Shown: positions 8,433 through 16,335 of the stretch, piece after piece
How the letters are laid out: every line of letters starts with the position of its first letter
How positions within the stretch are numbered: the first letter of the stretch is position 1
Origin: Hymenobacter frigidus
GTDB lineage: Bacteria; Bacteroidota; Bacteroidia; Cytophagales; Hymenobacteraceae
DNA: 64,000 bases
Assembly (NCBI RefSeq): GCF_014640435.1
Contig: NZ_BMGY01000021.1
Coordinates: 1-64,000, forward strand
Reading direction: 5' to 3'
Position numbers and translations under genes: made by a program
Notes under the pieces: model-generated
Told to the model about the DNA's origin: nothing
Seen by the model: only the letters and a program-made list of their open reading frames with translations
Databases searched by the model: none

Positions 8433-9407
8433 CTACGCGGCGCGTCGGCGCACGGCGGGCTGCCGCGGGGTGGCCGGCAAGTGAATGGGCACTACGCCTT
8501 GCCGGGCCCATGTTTTCGCCATAAATTCGGCTACTTGGTCGAGCGCCTGCCGGGCTTCGGGCACGATGCGCCAGAACAGGTGCCACCAATGCACCAAGCC
8601 TTCGAAGGGCTGCACAGTGACGGATATGCCCGCCGCCCGAGCCTTTTTGGCAAATTTCAGCACATCGTCATACAGTACTTCGGCCGTGGAAATCTGGATT
8701 AGCAGCGGTGGCAGGCCATGCAAATCGGCCTGGGCCGGCGAGAGCAGCGGGTGAGAAATGGGCGTTTTGTGGGCGTAAAGCGGGCCCCAGGTGCGCATTT
8801 GCAGGGCTTCGAGCAACAAAGACTCTTCGCGGGCCACACGGCGCAGCGCGGTAATGGGCAGGTTCAGGTCGGTCCAGGGCGAGAGGCCGATGCCGGCGGC
8901 GGGCTGGGCGTCGCCGGCGTCGCGCAGGGCGAGCAGCAAGGCCAGGGCCAGTCCTCCCCCGGCTGAGTCGCCGGCCACCACGATATCGTGCGGCTGATGG
9001 CCGTGGCGCAGCAGCCAGCGGTAGGCCCGCCGGGCATCGTCGAGCGCGGCCGGAAAGGGATGGTCGGGCGCTTTGCGGTAGTTGATGGTGAGCACGTTGA
9101 GGCCGCAACGCTGAGCCAGGCTGCCCACCAGGCTGCGGTGCGTATTGAGCGAGCCCAGCACGTAGCCGCCGCCGTGCAGGTACAGCATCACCCGCGTGGG
9201 GTGCGCGGCACGCGGCCGCAGCCACTCCGCTTCGAGGCGGTTGTCGAGCTTCAGGCTCTCCAGATTCACCTTCCAGGGCATGAACTGGAACAGCGCGCCG
9301 GCTTCCATGGCCAGGCGCATGGCTCCCACGCTGGGCTTGCGACGGGCCAGCGGAGCCGCCGCCGCCGTCAGGAACTGCTTGAGCAGCAAGTGTTGGAATG
9401 AGGGCAT
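8433..9407 (-). CDS. Alpha/beta hydrolase, HSL-type esterase/lipase
   Basis: The 324-residue protein carries the hallmarks of the hormone-sensitive-lipase group. These are the oxyanion-hole motif HGGG (78-81), the nucleophile motif GDSAGGG (146-152, Ser148) and a C-terminal His in GLVHWWHLF. The acidic residue lies in the STAEVLYDD region, as in related bacterial esterases. It has no signal peptide, so a cytoplasmic carboxylesterase acting on short acyl or aryl esters is expected; the natural substrate is unknown. The ATG at 9407 is followed upstream by a GC-rich heptamer repeat and a palindromic element, so it is probably transcribed alone. Confidence 0.9.
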   Translation of the reverse strand: MPSFQHLLLKQFLTAAAAPLARRKPSVGAMRLAMEAGALFQFMPWKVNLESLKLDNRLEAEWLRPRAAHPTRVMLYLHGGGYVLGSLNTHRSLVGSLAQRCGLNVLTINYRKAPDHPFPAALDDARRAYRWLLRHGHQPHDIVVAGDSAGGGLALALLLALRDAGDAQPAAGIGLSPWTDLNLPITALRRVAREESLLLEALQMRTWGPLYAHKTPISHPLLSPAQADLHGLPPLLIQISTAEVLYDDVLKFAKKARAAGISVTVQPFEGLVHWWHLFWRIVPEARQALDQVAEFMAKTWARQGVVPIHLPATPRQPAVRRRAA

Positions 9408-9436
9408 TGGGTGGGATGAACGCGGGAGGGGAGAAA

Positions 9437-9480
9437 CGGGAAGCGGGGAGCGGGAAGCGGGAAGCGGGAAGCGGGAAGCG
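9437..9480. repeat. Heptamer tandem repeat (CGGGAAG)n
   Basis: About six copies of the 7-bp unit CGGGAAG, one with a G substitution, lie immediately upstream of the esterase start. This is a slippage-prone simple repeat. A change in copy number would alter promoter or leader spacing. Confidence 0.85.
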
Positions 9481-9482
9481 AA

Positions 9483-9596
9483 AGAACGTCATGCTCATCT
9501 GGCGTCCGCGTAGCCGAAGCATCTCGCGTGTGGTAGTAACTCAATCTTTAAACGACGCGAGCGAGATGCTTCGGCAAGCTCAGCATGACGTTCTTT
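9483..9596. repeat. Dispersed palindromic element, copy 1
   Basis: The outer arms AGAACGTCATGCT... and ...AGCATGACGTTCT are inverted copies, with inner arms GAAGCATCTCGC/GCGAGATGCTTC. The left arm carries an extra CATCTGGCGTCCGCG segment not mirrored at the right. A further partial tip (GGCATGACGTTCTT) follows at 9600. It is one of six related elements in this window and is non-coding. Confidence 0.9.
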
Positions 9597-9633
9597 TTTC
9601 GGCATGACGTTCTTCTTATTCTTTACAATGTTC

Positions 9634-10818
9634 TTATTTGCTACGGTAAGGTTCGGGCTTTTGCCCCAGCTTATTGTCTTTGTACCCCTTGATGGCCAGC
9701 GGTATCCAGCCAATCAACGGGATGAAATAGGCCAGGGTTATGGGGTTGCGCCAGAGCAGCTTCAACCACGCCCCGGGCTTGTCGAGCTGCATGTTGAAAT
9801 TGCGGCGGCCTTCCTTCACAAACAGTCGCTCGAACTCGGTGAATACGGCCGGCCAGGCAAAGGGCAGGAAGAAAGGAAAGAAGCGGCGGTTTTCCTTCAT
9901 ACGCTGCCAGAGCTCGGCCCAGCGGTAGGGCTTTTGGCCGTGGGCCAGCACGGCGGCATCCATCTCTACCTGCATCCGCTGGCGGATTTGCTCCGACAGG
10001 TCCAGGTATTCTTCGCGGGTGAGCTCATCGGTGGTTTTACTGGTGAGGTCGGAGGGTCGGATGCGGGTACCCATCACAAAGGTGAGCTTGGCGGGCAAAG
10101 CCAGGTAAAAGGCCCAGGGCTGAATCAGGACCAAGATTAGCAGCACCGTGAGGGGCAAGAACGGGATACCGATTTTCTTGGTGAATTGGTTTATCCAGTC
10201 CCAGGAATAAGCGTAGGGATTGAGGTATTCGGCGTTGATGGTGTAGAAGGGCACGATGTCGGTGCCGTGCTGCAGGGCCAGGCGCACCATGCTGGTGGCC
10301 AGGCGCTGAAACTGGTACTTGCGGTTGAATCCCTTACCAATACCCAGCACCCCTTCGGGATAGAGCATCAGGTTGTGTTCCTGGTAGTACATCATGGTCT
10401 CAAAATTCAGCGTCGTGGCATCCACGGAACCACATTTTTTCCAGAACTCATTTACCAGGTAGGGGTTCATCAGGGCCGTTTGGGAGAGCAGCGGGGCCGA
10501 GAGCGGCCGGGGCAAATCGCGCAGGGTGCCGTGCCTGGCCAGCAGGTGCCGCCACAGGTGGGAGAGCGCCACGATGGCATCCCAGGGAAAGGCCATGCCC
10601 GAGTGATTGCTGGCGAAAATCAGCGGCCGGTCGGGGTTGTTGCGCTGCGGAAAATCCTCGAAGCCCACCAGCTCGGAGCGAAACCACACGCGGTCCAGCA
10701 GCTGCAAAATATTTTCGTCGAGGGTTTGGGTGAATTCCTCCCGAAAATAGTCGTCGTAAATATGTTGGTTGGCCACAATGGCCGGCGGGGGCAGCGAGGA
10801 CGAAGTAGTGGCGGGCAT
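9634..10818 (-). CDS. PlsC-like glycerolipid/lysophospholipid acyltransferase
   Basis: The 394-residue protein has an acyltransferase core. Motif I is NHSGMAFPWDA (His72, Asp80), which has seven residues between His and Asp instead of the usual four. A substrate-binding motif YPEG lies near residue 158. A hydrophobic stretch (PFLPLTVLLILVLIQPWAFYL, about 225-245) and a hydrophobic C-terminal patch (AYFIPLIGWIPL) suggest membrane association. Family members transfer an acyl chain to lysophospholipids or glycerol-3-phosphate; the acceptor cannot be told here. It appears monocistronic, between two intergenic repeats. Confidence 0.83.
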   Translation of the reverse strand: MPATTSSSLPPPAIVANQHIYDDYFREEFTQTLDENILQLLDRVWFRSELVGFEDFPQRNNPDRPLIFASNHSGMAFPWDAIVALSHLWRHLLARHGTLRDLPRPLSAPLLSQTALMNPYLVNEFWKKCGSVDATTLNFETMMYYQEHNLMLYPEGVLGIGKGFNRKYQFQRLATSMVRLALQHGTDIVPFYTINAEYLNPYAYSWDWINQFTKKIGIPFLPLTVLLILVLIQPWAFYLALPAKLTFVMGTRIRPSDLTSKTTDELTREEYLDLSEQIRQRMQVEMDAAVLAHGQKPYRWAELWQRMKENRRFFPFFLPFAWPAVFTEFERLFVKEGRRNFNMQLDKPGAWLKLLWRNPITLAYFIPLIGWIPLAIKGYKDNKLGQKPEPYRSK

Positions 10819-10952
10819 GGTGGGAATTTGCAGCAGACGGAGGACGGAAGATAGGAGAATTTCTACCGCCGCGCTTGTGGGGCCTGGCGGTGGAAGTCCG
10901 GGCGCAGTTTCCCGCGCCAGACCCAGTGAGCAGGCGCAGCGGGCAGCCCGCG

Positions 10953-11621
10953 CTAGCCGCGACTGCCAAAAATGGCGCTGCCCACGCGCACGATTGTGCT
11001 CCCCCCGGCCACGGCCAACCGGTAGTCGCCGCTCATGCCCATGGATATATCGCAGAAAGCTTCAGATTCCGCAAAGTGCGCGCTTTTCAGGCGCTCGAAG
11101 TAGCCGCGCAGCTGCTGAAACTCCTCGCGCAGCTGGCCTTCGTCGGGCGTAAAAGTGGCCACGCCCATCACGCCGGTAATGCGCACATGCGTGAGGTGGG
11201 AGAATTCGACGTCGGCCAGAATTGCTTCGGCCTCGGCCATCGAGAGGCCGGATTTGGTTTCTTCCCGAGCAATGTGGAACTGCAGCAGGCAGTTGATAAC
11301 CCGCCGGCTGGCAGCGGCGTGCTTGTTTATTTCGCGCAGCAGCTTGAGGCTGTCGACGCTCTGAATGGTGTGCACGAAGGGCGCGAGCAGCTTCACCTTA
11401 TTGGTTTGGAGCTGGCCGATGAGGTGCCACTCCACATCGGGTGGAAGTTGGGGCTGCTTGGCAGCCATTTCCTGGGGTCGGTTTTCACCAAATACACGCG
11501 CTCCGGCGGCATAGGCTTCTTCCAGCAGCTCCACAGAGTGGGTTTTGGTGACGACGCACAGCCGGGCGGCGGTGCCGGCCAGCTCGGCATTGATGCGGTG
11601 AATGTTATCGGCGATGGACAT
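10953..11621 (-). CDS. YggS/PROSC family pyridoxal-phosphate homeostasis protein
   Basis: The 222-residue protein matches the YggS/PLPBP family in length and motifs. The PLP-binding Lys26 lies in LCVVTKTHS, followed by FGENRPQEM, WHLIGQLQTNKVK, the phosphate-binding segment SMGMSGDY and the C-terminal VRVGSAIFG. It folds as a single alanine-racemase-like barrel without racemase activity and buffers free PLP in the cytoplasm. It reads in the same direction as its neighbours, but a palindromic element separates it from the VWA operon, so it probably has its own promoter. Confidence 0.95.
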   Translation of the reverse strand: MSIADNIHRINAELAGTAARLCVVTKTHSVELLEEAYAAGARVFGENRPQEMAAKQPQLPPDVEWHLIGQLQTNKVKLLAPFVHTIQSVDSLKLLREINKHAAASRRVINCLLQFHIAREETKSGLSMAEAEAILADVEFSHLTHVRITGVMGVATFTPDEGQLREEFQQLRGYFERLKSAHFAESEAFCDISMGMSGDYRLAVAGGSTIVRVGSAIFGSRG

Positions 11622-11647
11622 TTATTGATGCATTGATTGTACGATTC

Positions 11648-11766
11648 TGTCATCCTGAGCAAAGCGAAGGACCTTGTCACCGGAGCACGGCTTGCGGTAA
11701 TAGCAGCTTGCAATACTACGCACCGTTGCGAGCTTGATAAGGTCCTTCGCTTTGCTCAGGATGACA
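11648..11766. repeat. Dispersed palindromic element, copy 2 (TGTCATCCTGAGC type)
   Basis: The arms TGTCATCCTGAGCAAAGCGA and its complement ending in GGATGACA are inverted, and inner GGACCTT/AAGGTCC arms continue the pairing. The core between them is unpaired and unique. It lies between the yggS-like gene and the VWA gene. This is a variant of the GTCATGCTGAGC family found elsewhere in the window. Confidence 0.9.
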
Positions 11767-11780
11767 AAACAAACGAATGA

Positions 11781-12803
11781 CTAATCCTCCAGCGGGTTGC
11801 TCAGAAACGTACTTTTCAGCAGCAGCCACAGCAGCCACAAGCCGATGCTCAGCCACAAGTACGGACGGTAGAAATCCTTGGTGTTACGAAACCGTAATTG
11901 CTTGATTTCGGATTTCTCCAGCTTATTTATCTGGTTGAAAACCTGGCGCAGACCAGCCGCATCGGTGGCCCGAAAAAACTGGCCATCGGCGGCGGCGGCC
12001 AGCTGGCGCATGGTGGTTTCGTCGAGGCGGGTGCTCACGTAGCGGGTGCGGCCGAGCGAGTCCTGACCGTAGGGCACGAAACCGTCTTTGCCCACTCCGA
12101 TGGTGTAGATGCGAATGCCAAAGGCGTGGGCCAGCTGCGCCGCCAGCAGCGGGTCGAGGCTACCGGCGTTGCTCTCGCCGTCGGAGAGCAGAATGCAGAC
12201 CCGCGAGCGCGCCTTGGATTCGCGCAGCCGGTTGGTAGCCACGCCCAGGGCCGTGCCAATGGCCGTGCCGTCGCTCTTAATCATGCCGAAATGCAGGCTG
12301 CCGAGGCTTTCGCGCAGCAAATCATAATCGGTAGTGAGCGGAGCCAGCGAATAGGCCTCCCCCGCAAACGCCACCAAAGCCAGCCGGTCGCCCACGCGGC
12401 TGGTCAGGAAATCGGCGGCGATGCGCTTGGCGGCTTCGAGGCGGTTGGGGCGCAGGTCCTGGATTTCCATCGAGCCCGACACGTCGAGGGCCAGCACCAG
12501 GTCGATGCCGCGGCCGGACTGTTCCACCCGCTCGTCGGTGCGCTGCGGGCGGGCCAGCGCCACCACGGCGAAGCTGAGCGCCAGGCCCAGCACCACATCG
12601 GGCACGAAGCGCAACGCGGCGGTCCAGTCGCGCCGCACCGGGCCGGGGGCGAAGGCCACGCCCACCTGCGCCCGCCGCCGGGCCAGCAGCCACCGCAGCC
12701 CAAACAGCAGCGGCACGGCCGCGATGAGCAGCAGCAGGCGCGGCTGCTGCCACTGGTACCCGGCCAGGGTGGTGTAGCGCAGAAGGGTAAAAAAGTCGTT
12801 CAA
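11781..12803 (-). CDS. BatA-type von Willebrand factor A membrane protein
   Basis: The 340-residue protein has two N-terminal membrane segments (about 22-40 and 66-84), a VWA domain and a C-terminal membrane segment (about 312-332). The MIDAS motif is complete, with DVSGS at 107-111. The start appears to be TTG at 12803, with no in-frame ATG close by. BatA-like proteins of Bacteroidota work with MoxR ATPases, DUF58 and BatD proteins in envelope maintenance. Here the gene is the last of a DUF58, BatD-like, VWA set on the minus strand. No BatB, BatC or MoxR gene is in the window. Confidence 0.9.
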   Translation of the reverse strand: MNDFFTLLRYTTLAGYQWQQPRLLLLIAAVPLLFGLRWLLARRRAQVGVAFAPGPVRRDWTAALRFVPDVVLGLALSFAVVALARPQRTDERVEQSGRGIDLVLALDVSGSMEIQDLRPNRLEAAKRIAADFLTSRVGDRLALVAFAGEAYSLAPLTTDYDLLRESLGSLHFGMIKSDGTAIGTALGVATNRLRESKARSRVCILLSDGESNAGSLDPLLAAQLAHAFGIRIYTIGVGKDGFVPYGQDSLGRTRYVSTRLDETTMRQLAAAADGQFFRATDAAGLRQVFNQINKLEKSEIKQLRFRNTKDFYRPYLWLSIGLWLLWLLLKSTFLSNPLED

Positions 12804-12814
12804 GCAGCCGCGAA

Positions 12815-12886
12815 AGTAGCGCGGACTTTCAGTCCGCGCCGGGAAATTGGGAAGGGTTAAGCTCGCGAACTAAAGGTCCGAGCTAC
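12815..12886. repeat. GTAGCGCGGACT-type small inverted repeat
   Basis: A hairpin GCGCGGACT-TTC-AGTCCGCGC lies at about 12819-12839 and is followed by a related half (GCTCGCGAAC...GGTCCGAGCTAC). Strings of the form gtagcgcggactttagtccgc commonly behave as dispersed intergenic repeats in Hymenobacter-like genomes. Its right end overlaps the stop codon of the BatD-like gene, so it sits inside the operon and could modulate read-through or stabilise the upstream mRNA. Confidence 0.6.
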
Positions 12887-13800
12887 TCTGCTACGGAGGC
12901 GTAGCGGCGCTCAGCAAAGCCGCGCAGGCGCTGAAAGGCCCGGTCAACCTCCTCGGCTTCCTCGGTTTGCACGTTGCCGTAAATCACTTTATCGGTCGCG
13001 TTCAGGGCTTTGCGCACATCGTTGTCGTTTTCGAAATACACCACGATTTCGCGGGTGGTGAAGGAATTCAGCCCGCTGTTTTCCAGGCCGGCGAGGTAGT
13101 TTTTCCAGAGCACCACGGCCCGCTCCACGTTGGTGGCCGAACGCGACAGCTCGAACCGCTCGACGTGCCGGGCAAACTGGGCCAGGAAATAGCCGTGGTT
13201 TTTGCGACGCTTATAGGTCTGGTAGCGGCGCGACAACCGGCGGCGAAACAAGGCCACTGCGCCCGCCAGCAGCAGCAGCACCGCCAAGGCTCCAGCAATC
13301 CAGTATGGGTAGTTAAAAAGGGGCTCTACTGGTACCAATACCAGGTTTTGACGCAAAGCGGGCAGCGGCGCAGTAATGCCAAAGGGTATCGGAGCCGTCG
13401 TGCGCCGGAGCCGCACGCGGCTGGGCGGCGGCAGGATGCTCAGCGTATCGGGACCTTGCAGCACGGCCACGGGCAGGGCCAAGGTCTGCACCGAATCGAG
13501 GCGGAACGTGCGCAAGTGGTAAATGGCGCGGTCGAGGCTAACGCCCCGGCGGGTGCGGGTGGGAAAAAACGTTTTGCTCACGTACTCAAACGGTACAAAG
13601 CGCGCCAGCGAATCCGGAAATACCACCGCCAAATCCGGCGCGTGCTCGTAGCGCAGCTCGTAGTCGATGCGCTCGCCCACGAGAACGGTTGGTTTCAAAA
13701 AGCGGCCCTGCGGAACCGGCAGCGAAGTTTGGGCCGCTGCACCACCGCCAAGCAACAGGCTCAACACCATCATGCTTAAGAGTCCAACTAGCTTACCCAC
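12883..13800 (-). CDS. BatD-like membrane protein of the DUF58/VWA operon
   Basis: The 305-residue protein starts at a GTG that overlaps the TAA of the upstream DUF58 gene by 8 nt, so the two are translationally coupled. It has a signal peptide (LLSMMVLSLLLGGGAAAQ). A beta-rich periplasmic domain of about 140 residues with alternating hydrophobic strands follows, as in the N-terminal parts of BatD proteins. One membrane segment (YWIAGALAVLLLLAGAVAL, about 168-186) leads to a basic, helical cytoplasmic tail. Partnership with the DUF58 and VWA proteins is inferred from position; no enzymatic motif is seen. Confidence 0.75.
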   Translation of the reverse strand: MGKLVGLLSMMVLSLLLGGGAAAQTSLPVPQGRFLKPTVLVGERIDYELRYEHAPDLAVVFPDSLARFVPFEYVSKTFFPTRTRRGVSLDRAIYHLRTFRLDSVQTLALPVAVLQGPDTLSILPPPSRVRLRRTTAPIPFGITAPLPALRQNLVLVPVEPLFNYPYWIAGALAVLLLLAGAVALFRRRLSRRYQTYKRRKNHGYFLAQFARHVERFELSRSATNVERAVVLWKNYLAGLENSGLNSFTTREIVVYFENDNDVRKALNATDKVIYGNVQTEEAEEVDRAFQRLRGFAERRYASVAE

Positions 13801-14695
13801 GGCGGCCCGATTGACGACGGTGACGGAACAGATTCACTAACTGAGGTACGAAATCGCCCTCGGTACTCAGCGACAAAAAGCCGGTGCGGGTGCGGCGGCA
13901 GATGTTTATCAGCTCGGCCTCCTGGCGCTCGGCGGTGGCGGCCACGCTGGCCCGGAAGCTGGCCGATGAGGTATTCACCCAGCGTACTTGCCCGGTTTCG
14001 GCGTCGCGCAGCGGCACAATGCCCAGCGCCGGGAAGTCGCGCTCACGCGGGGCCAGCAGCTGCACCACAATCAGGTCGTGGCGCTGGGCCAGCATGGTGA
14101 GTTCCCGCTCGTAGTTGCCATCGATGAAGTCCGACACCAGCACCACCAGGCTACGGCGCTTCAGCAACCCCAGCGCTTGCCGAATGCCCGCCCCCACGCC
14201 CGTGCGGCGCGAAACCGGCTCCAGCGTAAACAGCCGGTTGATGAGCGCATAGGCCGCCCGTGGCCCCTTGCCCGGCGGCAGGTACAATTCCTTTTGGTCG
14301 GAAAACGCGAACAAACCCAGCGCCGAGCCCTGCCGCGCCGCCGACAGCGCCAGCAGCCCCGCAATGTCGCGGGCCACGTCGAGCTTGCGGCGCTGGCCGT
14401 CGCCTACGTCCAGCGACGCGCTCACGTCCAGCAGCACCAGCACCTGCTGCTCTTTTTCCTCCTTGTAGGTTTTGACGAAGGTGCCGTGGCCCTTGCTGCT
14501 CACGGCCCAGTCGATGGCCCGCACCTCGTCGCCGTACTGATAGAGGCGCACATCGTCGAATTCGAGGCCCGTGCCTTTAAAAACGGAATGAAAATCACCC
14601 TGCAGCTGGGCCTCCACCGCTTTGCGGATGCGGATTTCGAGGTGGCGCAGGCGGCGCACCAAGTCGGTGAGGGCCGGGGGCACGGAGGGATTCAT
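13793..14695 (-). CDS. DUF58 domain-containing protein
   Basis: The 300-residue protein shows the DUF58 signature GLEFDDVRLYQYGDEVRAIDW (about 44-64), with the core RAIDWAVSSK, and a VWA-like fold with a MIDAS-type DVSAS motif at 90-94. It is the first gene of the operon DUF58, BatD-like, VWA. DUF58 proteins are usually encoded beside a MoxR AAA+ ATPase, thought to act as a metal-insertion or folding chaperone for VWA proteins; none is adjacent here, so MoxR must be encoded elsewhere if the system is complete. Start ATG at 14695. Confidence 0.94.
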   Translation of the reverse strand: MNPSVPPALTDLVRRLRHLEIRIRKAVEAQLQGDFHSVFKGTGLEFDDVRLYQYGDEVRAIDWAVSSKGHGTFVKTYKEEKEQQVLVLLDVSASLDVGDGQRRKLDVARDIAGLLALSAARQGSALGLFAFSDQKELYLPPGKGPRAAYALINRLFTLEPVSRRTGVGAGIRQALGLLKRRSLVVLVSDFIDGNYERELTMLAQRHDLIVVQLLAPRERDFPALGIVPLRDAETGQVRWVNTSSASFRASVAATAERQEAELINICRRTRTGFLSLSTEGDFVPQLVNLFRHRRQSGRRG

Positions 14696-14719
14696 GGCGG
14701 CGAAGCTACGGCCTGGGAC

Positions 14720-14727
14720 TAACTTTG
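14720..14727 (+). promoter_or_regulatory. Candidate -7 promoter element TAACTTTG
   Basis: This is an exact match to the Bacteroidota -7 consensus TANNTTTG, four bases before the GTG start of the DUF4296 gene. No TTG occurs at the usual 17-23 bp upstream. If used, transcription would begin at or next to the start codon, giving a leaderless mRNA. Confidence 0.4.
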
Positions 14728-14731
14728 CGTC

Positions 14732-15136
14732 GTGAAATCATTCCGCCGCTGCTGCCTGGGCCTGTTGCTGCCCTCCCTCCTACTGGCCCTGCCCGCCTGC
14801 CAGCGCCCCGAAGAGGCCCCCCTGCCCGCCGACCTGCTGCCCAAAGAAAAGATTGTGCAGCTAGTGGTCGACCTGCAGGTGCTGGAAGCGCGCGTGGAAA
14901 ACAGCCGCCTGTCCGCCGACTCGTCACGGGCACTTTACCTGGTCAATCAAAAGGAAATCTTCTGGAAAAACGAGGTTACTGATTCAGCTTTCCAGCGCAG
15001 CTACCGCTACTACAGCATTCACGGCAAGGACCTCGACGAGATTTACGGGGCGGCTATCGACACGCTGGGGCGGCGCGAACTTAAACTGGCTCCGGCGCCG
15101 GCCGGCGCGGTGCCGCCGCCCGGCGCGGCTAAATAA
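14732..15136 (+). CDS. DUF4296 domain lipoprotein
   Basis: The 134-residue protein starts at GTG 14732 and has a lipoprotein signal peptide ending in the lipobox LPAC (Cys22 or nearby). The DUF4296 domain follows: LLPKEKIVQLVVDLQVLEA, then NQKEIFWKNEVTDSAFQRSYRYY and KDLDEIYGAAIDTL. The family is confined to Bacteroidota and has no known activity; the protein is expected to be anchored in the cell envelope. Its 3' end overlaps the convergent csaA-like gene by 8 bp. Confidence 0.9.
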   Translation: MKSFRRCCLGLLLPSLLLALPACQRPEEAPLPADLLPKEKIVQLVVDLQVLEARVENSRLSADSSRALYLVNQKEIFWKNEVTDSAFQRSYRYYSIHGKDLDEIYGAAIDTLGRRELKLAPAPAGAVPPPGAAK

Positions 15137-15479
15137 GGCGGCTGCCGTTGGGTACGGCCCCGGCCACGCTGGCCAGCACGATGTGGCCCGCAGCATCGGC
15201 AACGCCCGTCACCAGAACTTCGGAGCGAAATTTCCCAATCTGCTTGGGTGGAAAATTAATTACGGCCAATACTTGTCGGCCCACCAAGCCCGCGGGCGTG
15301 TAGTGGTGCGTGATTTGGGCACTGGACTTTTTTAGCCCGATTTCCGGCCCGAAATCAATCAGCAGCTGAAAAGCGGGCCGGCGCGCCTCCGGAAACGGAT
15401 GCGCCTCGATAATGGTCCCCACGCGCAGGTCGACGTGCTCAAATTCGGCCCAGGTTAGCGGTGCGGTGGTCATGGTCAT
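15129..15479 (-). CDS. CsaA-type tRNA-binding domain protein
   Basis: The 116-residue protein is a stand-alone EMAP/OB-fold tRNA-binding domain of the CsaA group. It shows HVDLRVGTIIEAHPFPEA, LLIDFGPEIGLKKSSAQIT, RQVLAVINFPPKQIGKFRSE and the closing VPNGSRLI. Length and motifs match Bacillus CsaA, which binds tRNA and was reported to have secretion-related chaperone activity. Two in-frame ATG codons (15479 and 15473) are possible starts. The stop overlaps that of the opposite DUF4296 gene. Confidence 0.93.
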   Translation of the reverse strand: MTMTTAPLTWAEFEHVDLRVGTIIEAHPFPEARRPAFQLLIDFGPEIGLKKSSAQITHHYTPAGLVGRQVLAVINFPPKQIGKFRSEVLVTGVADAAGHIVLASVAGAVPNGSRLI

Positions 15480-15524
15480 AACAGCAATTTGCGTAAGACT
15501 TCAGTGATAGAGTGGTGAAAATAG

Positions 15525-15621
15525 AACGGTCATGCTGAGCGCCGTCGAAGCATCTCTACCGCGCAAGTACAAGAATTGCTTCTGCGGTAGAGATGCTTCG
15601 ACGGCGCTCAGCATGACCGTT
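15525..15621. repeat. Dispersed palindromic element, copy 3
   Basis: The long inverted arms AACGGTCATGCTGAGCGCCG ... and their complement, ending AGCATGACCGTT, extend through GTCGAAGCATCTCTACCGC with essentially full pairing of about 40 bp. The loop is short (about 17 nt). This is the most symmetrical copy of the family. It lies between the csaA-like and DUF922 genes, 5' of both on the minus strand or between their units. Confidence 0.92.
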
Positions 15622-15642
15622 GTTAATACAACTATCCGAACG

Positions 15643-16257
15643 CTACTGCGCAAATGCCTTTAGCGCCTCCAGCTTCTGCTGGGTCTGCTTTTCCCAGAAG
15701 GCCTGGCGCGGCGCGTTCAGGCCGTGGTTGCTTTCCTGGTCGTAGCGGTTTTCTTCCCGGTCCCACTCCGCGTACACGCCTTTCGTGAGGTTGTTAAAGG
15801 CTGGCTGCAGCTTTAGGCAATTAGCTTTAGCCGAAAACGCTACCAGCTTTTGACGCATAATCCGGGCATATACTTCGGTGATATCGAAATGCAGCTGCTC
15901 GTGGCGGAGCAAGGCTGCCGAAGCATTTTTGGGGTCTCGAAACCACGAGGTATTGGGGTCGAAAGTGGCTTGGGCCGTGCCTGTAAACACAAAATCCCGA
16001 CAAGCCGCATTGGCATTAATATTAGACGACGTGGACGAGGCCAACCGGTCGCCTACACCGGGCCGGGCCAGGTAGTCGGCCATCGTGAGCGGCCGGCTGG
16101 CCGACCACCCGATGGGTGCGGCGGGCGCAGGCTTAGCAGCTGGTTTTGCGGGCGCTTGCGCGGGTAGTGGCGTAGTCGAAGTAGTTGGGCGCGGCTTCGT
16201 GGCCGGGCCTTGCAGCAACGAGGCCGCCATTAGTAGGGAAGTCAAAAAAGAGAGCAT
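15643..16257 (-). CDS. Secreted DUF922 putative metalloprotease
   Basis: The ATG at 16257 gives a typical signal peptide (MLSFLTSLLMAASLL); a GTG at 16281 could add eight residues. A low-complexity Pro/Ala linker (about 20-50) precedes the DUF922 domain (IGWSASRPLTMADYLARP). The domain includes the zinc-binding-like helix HEQLHFDITEVYAR. DUF922 is annotated as a bacterial secreted Zn-dependent protease family on the basis of this HExxH-like motif; here the first motif is HEQLH, which keeps both His and the Glu. Export to the periplasm or outside is expected; the substrate is unknown. Confidence 0.85.
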   Translation of the reverse strand: MLSFLTSLLMAASLLQGPATKPRPTTSTTPLPAQAPAKPAAKPAPAAPIGWSASRPLTMADYLARPGVGDRLASSTSSNINANAACRDFVFTGTAQATFDPNTSWFRDPKNASAALLRHEQLHFDITEVYARIMRQKLVAFSAKANCLKLQPAFNNLTKGVYAEWDREENRYDQESNHGLNAPRQAFWEKQTQQKLEALKAFAQ

Positions 16258-16335
16258 CAGCAGAGAATTAATACCCGGCACGTCTGGCCAGTCCGTCGCA
16301 ATTTAGTAATCCGACCGAAACTCCGAATGACCGGT

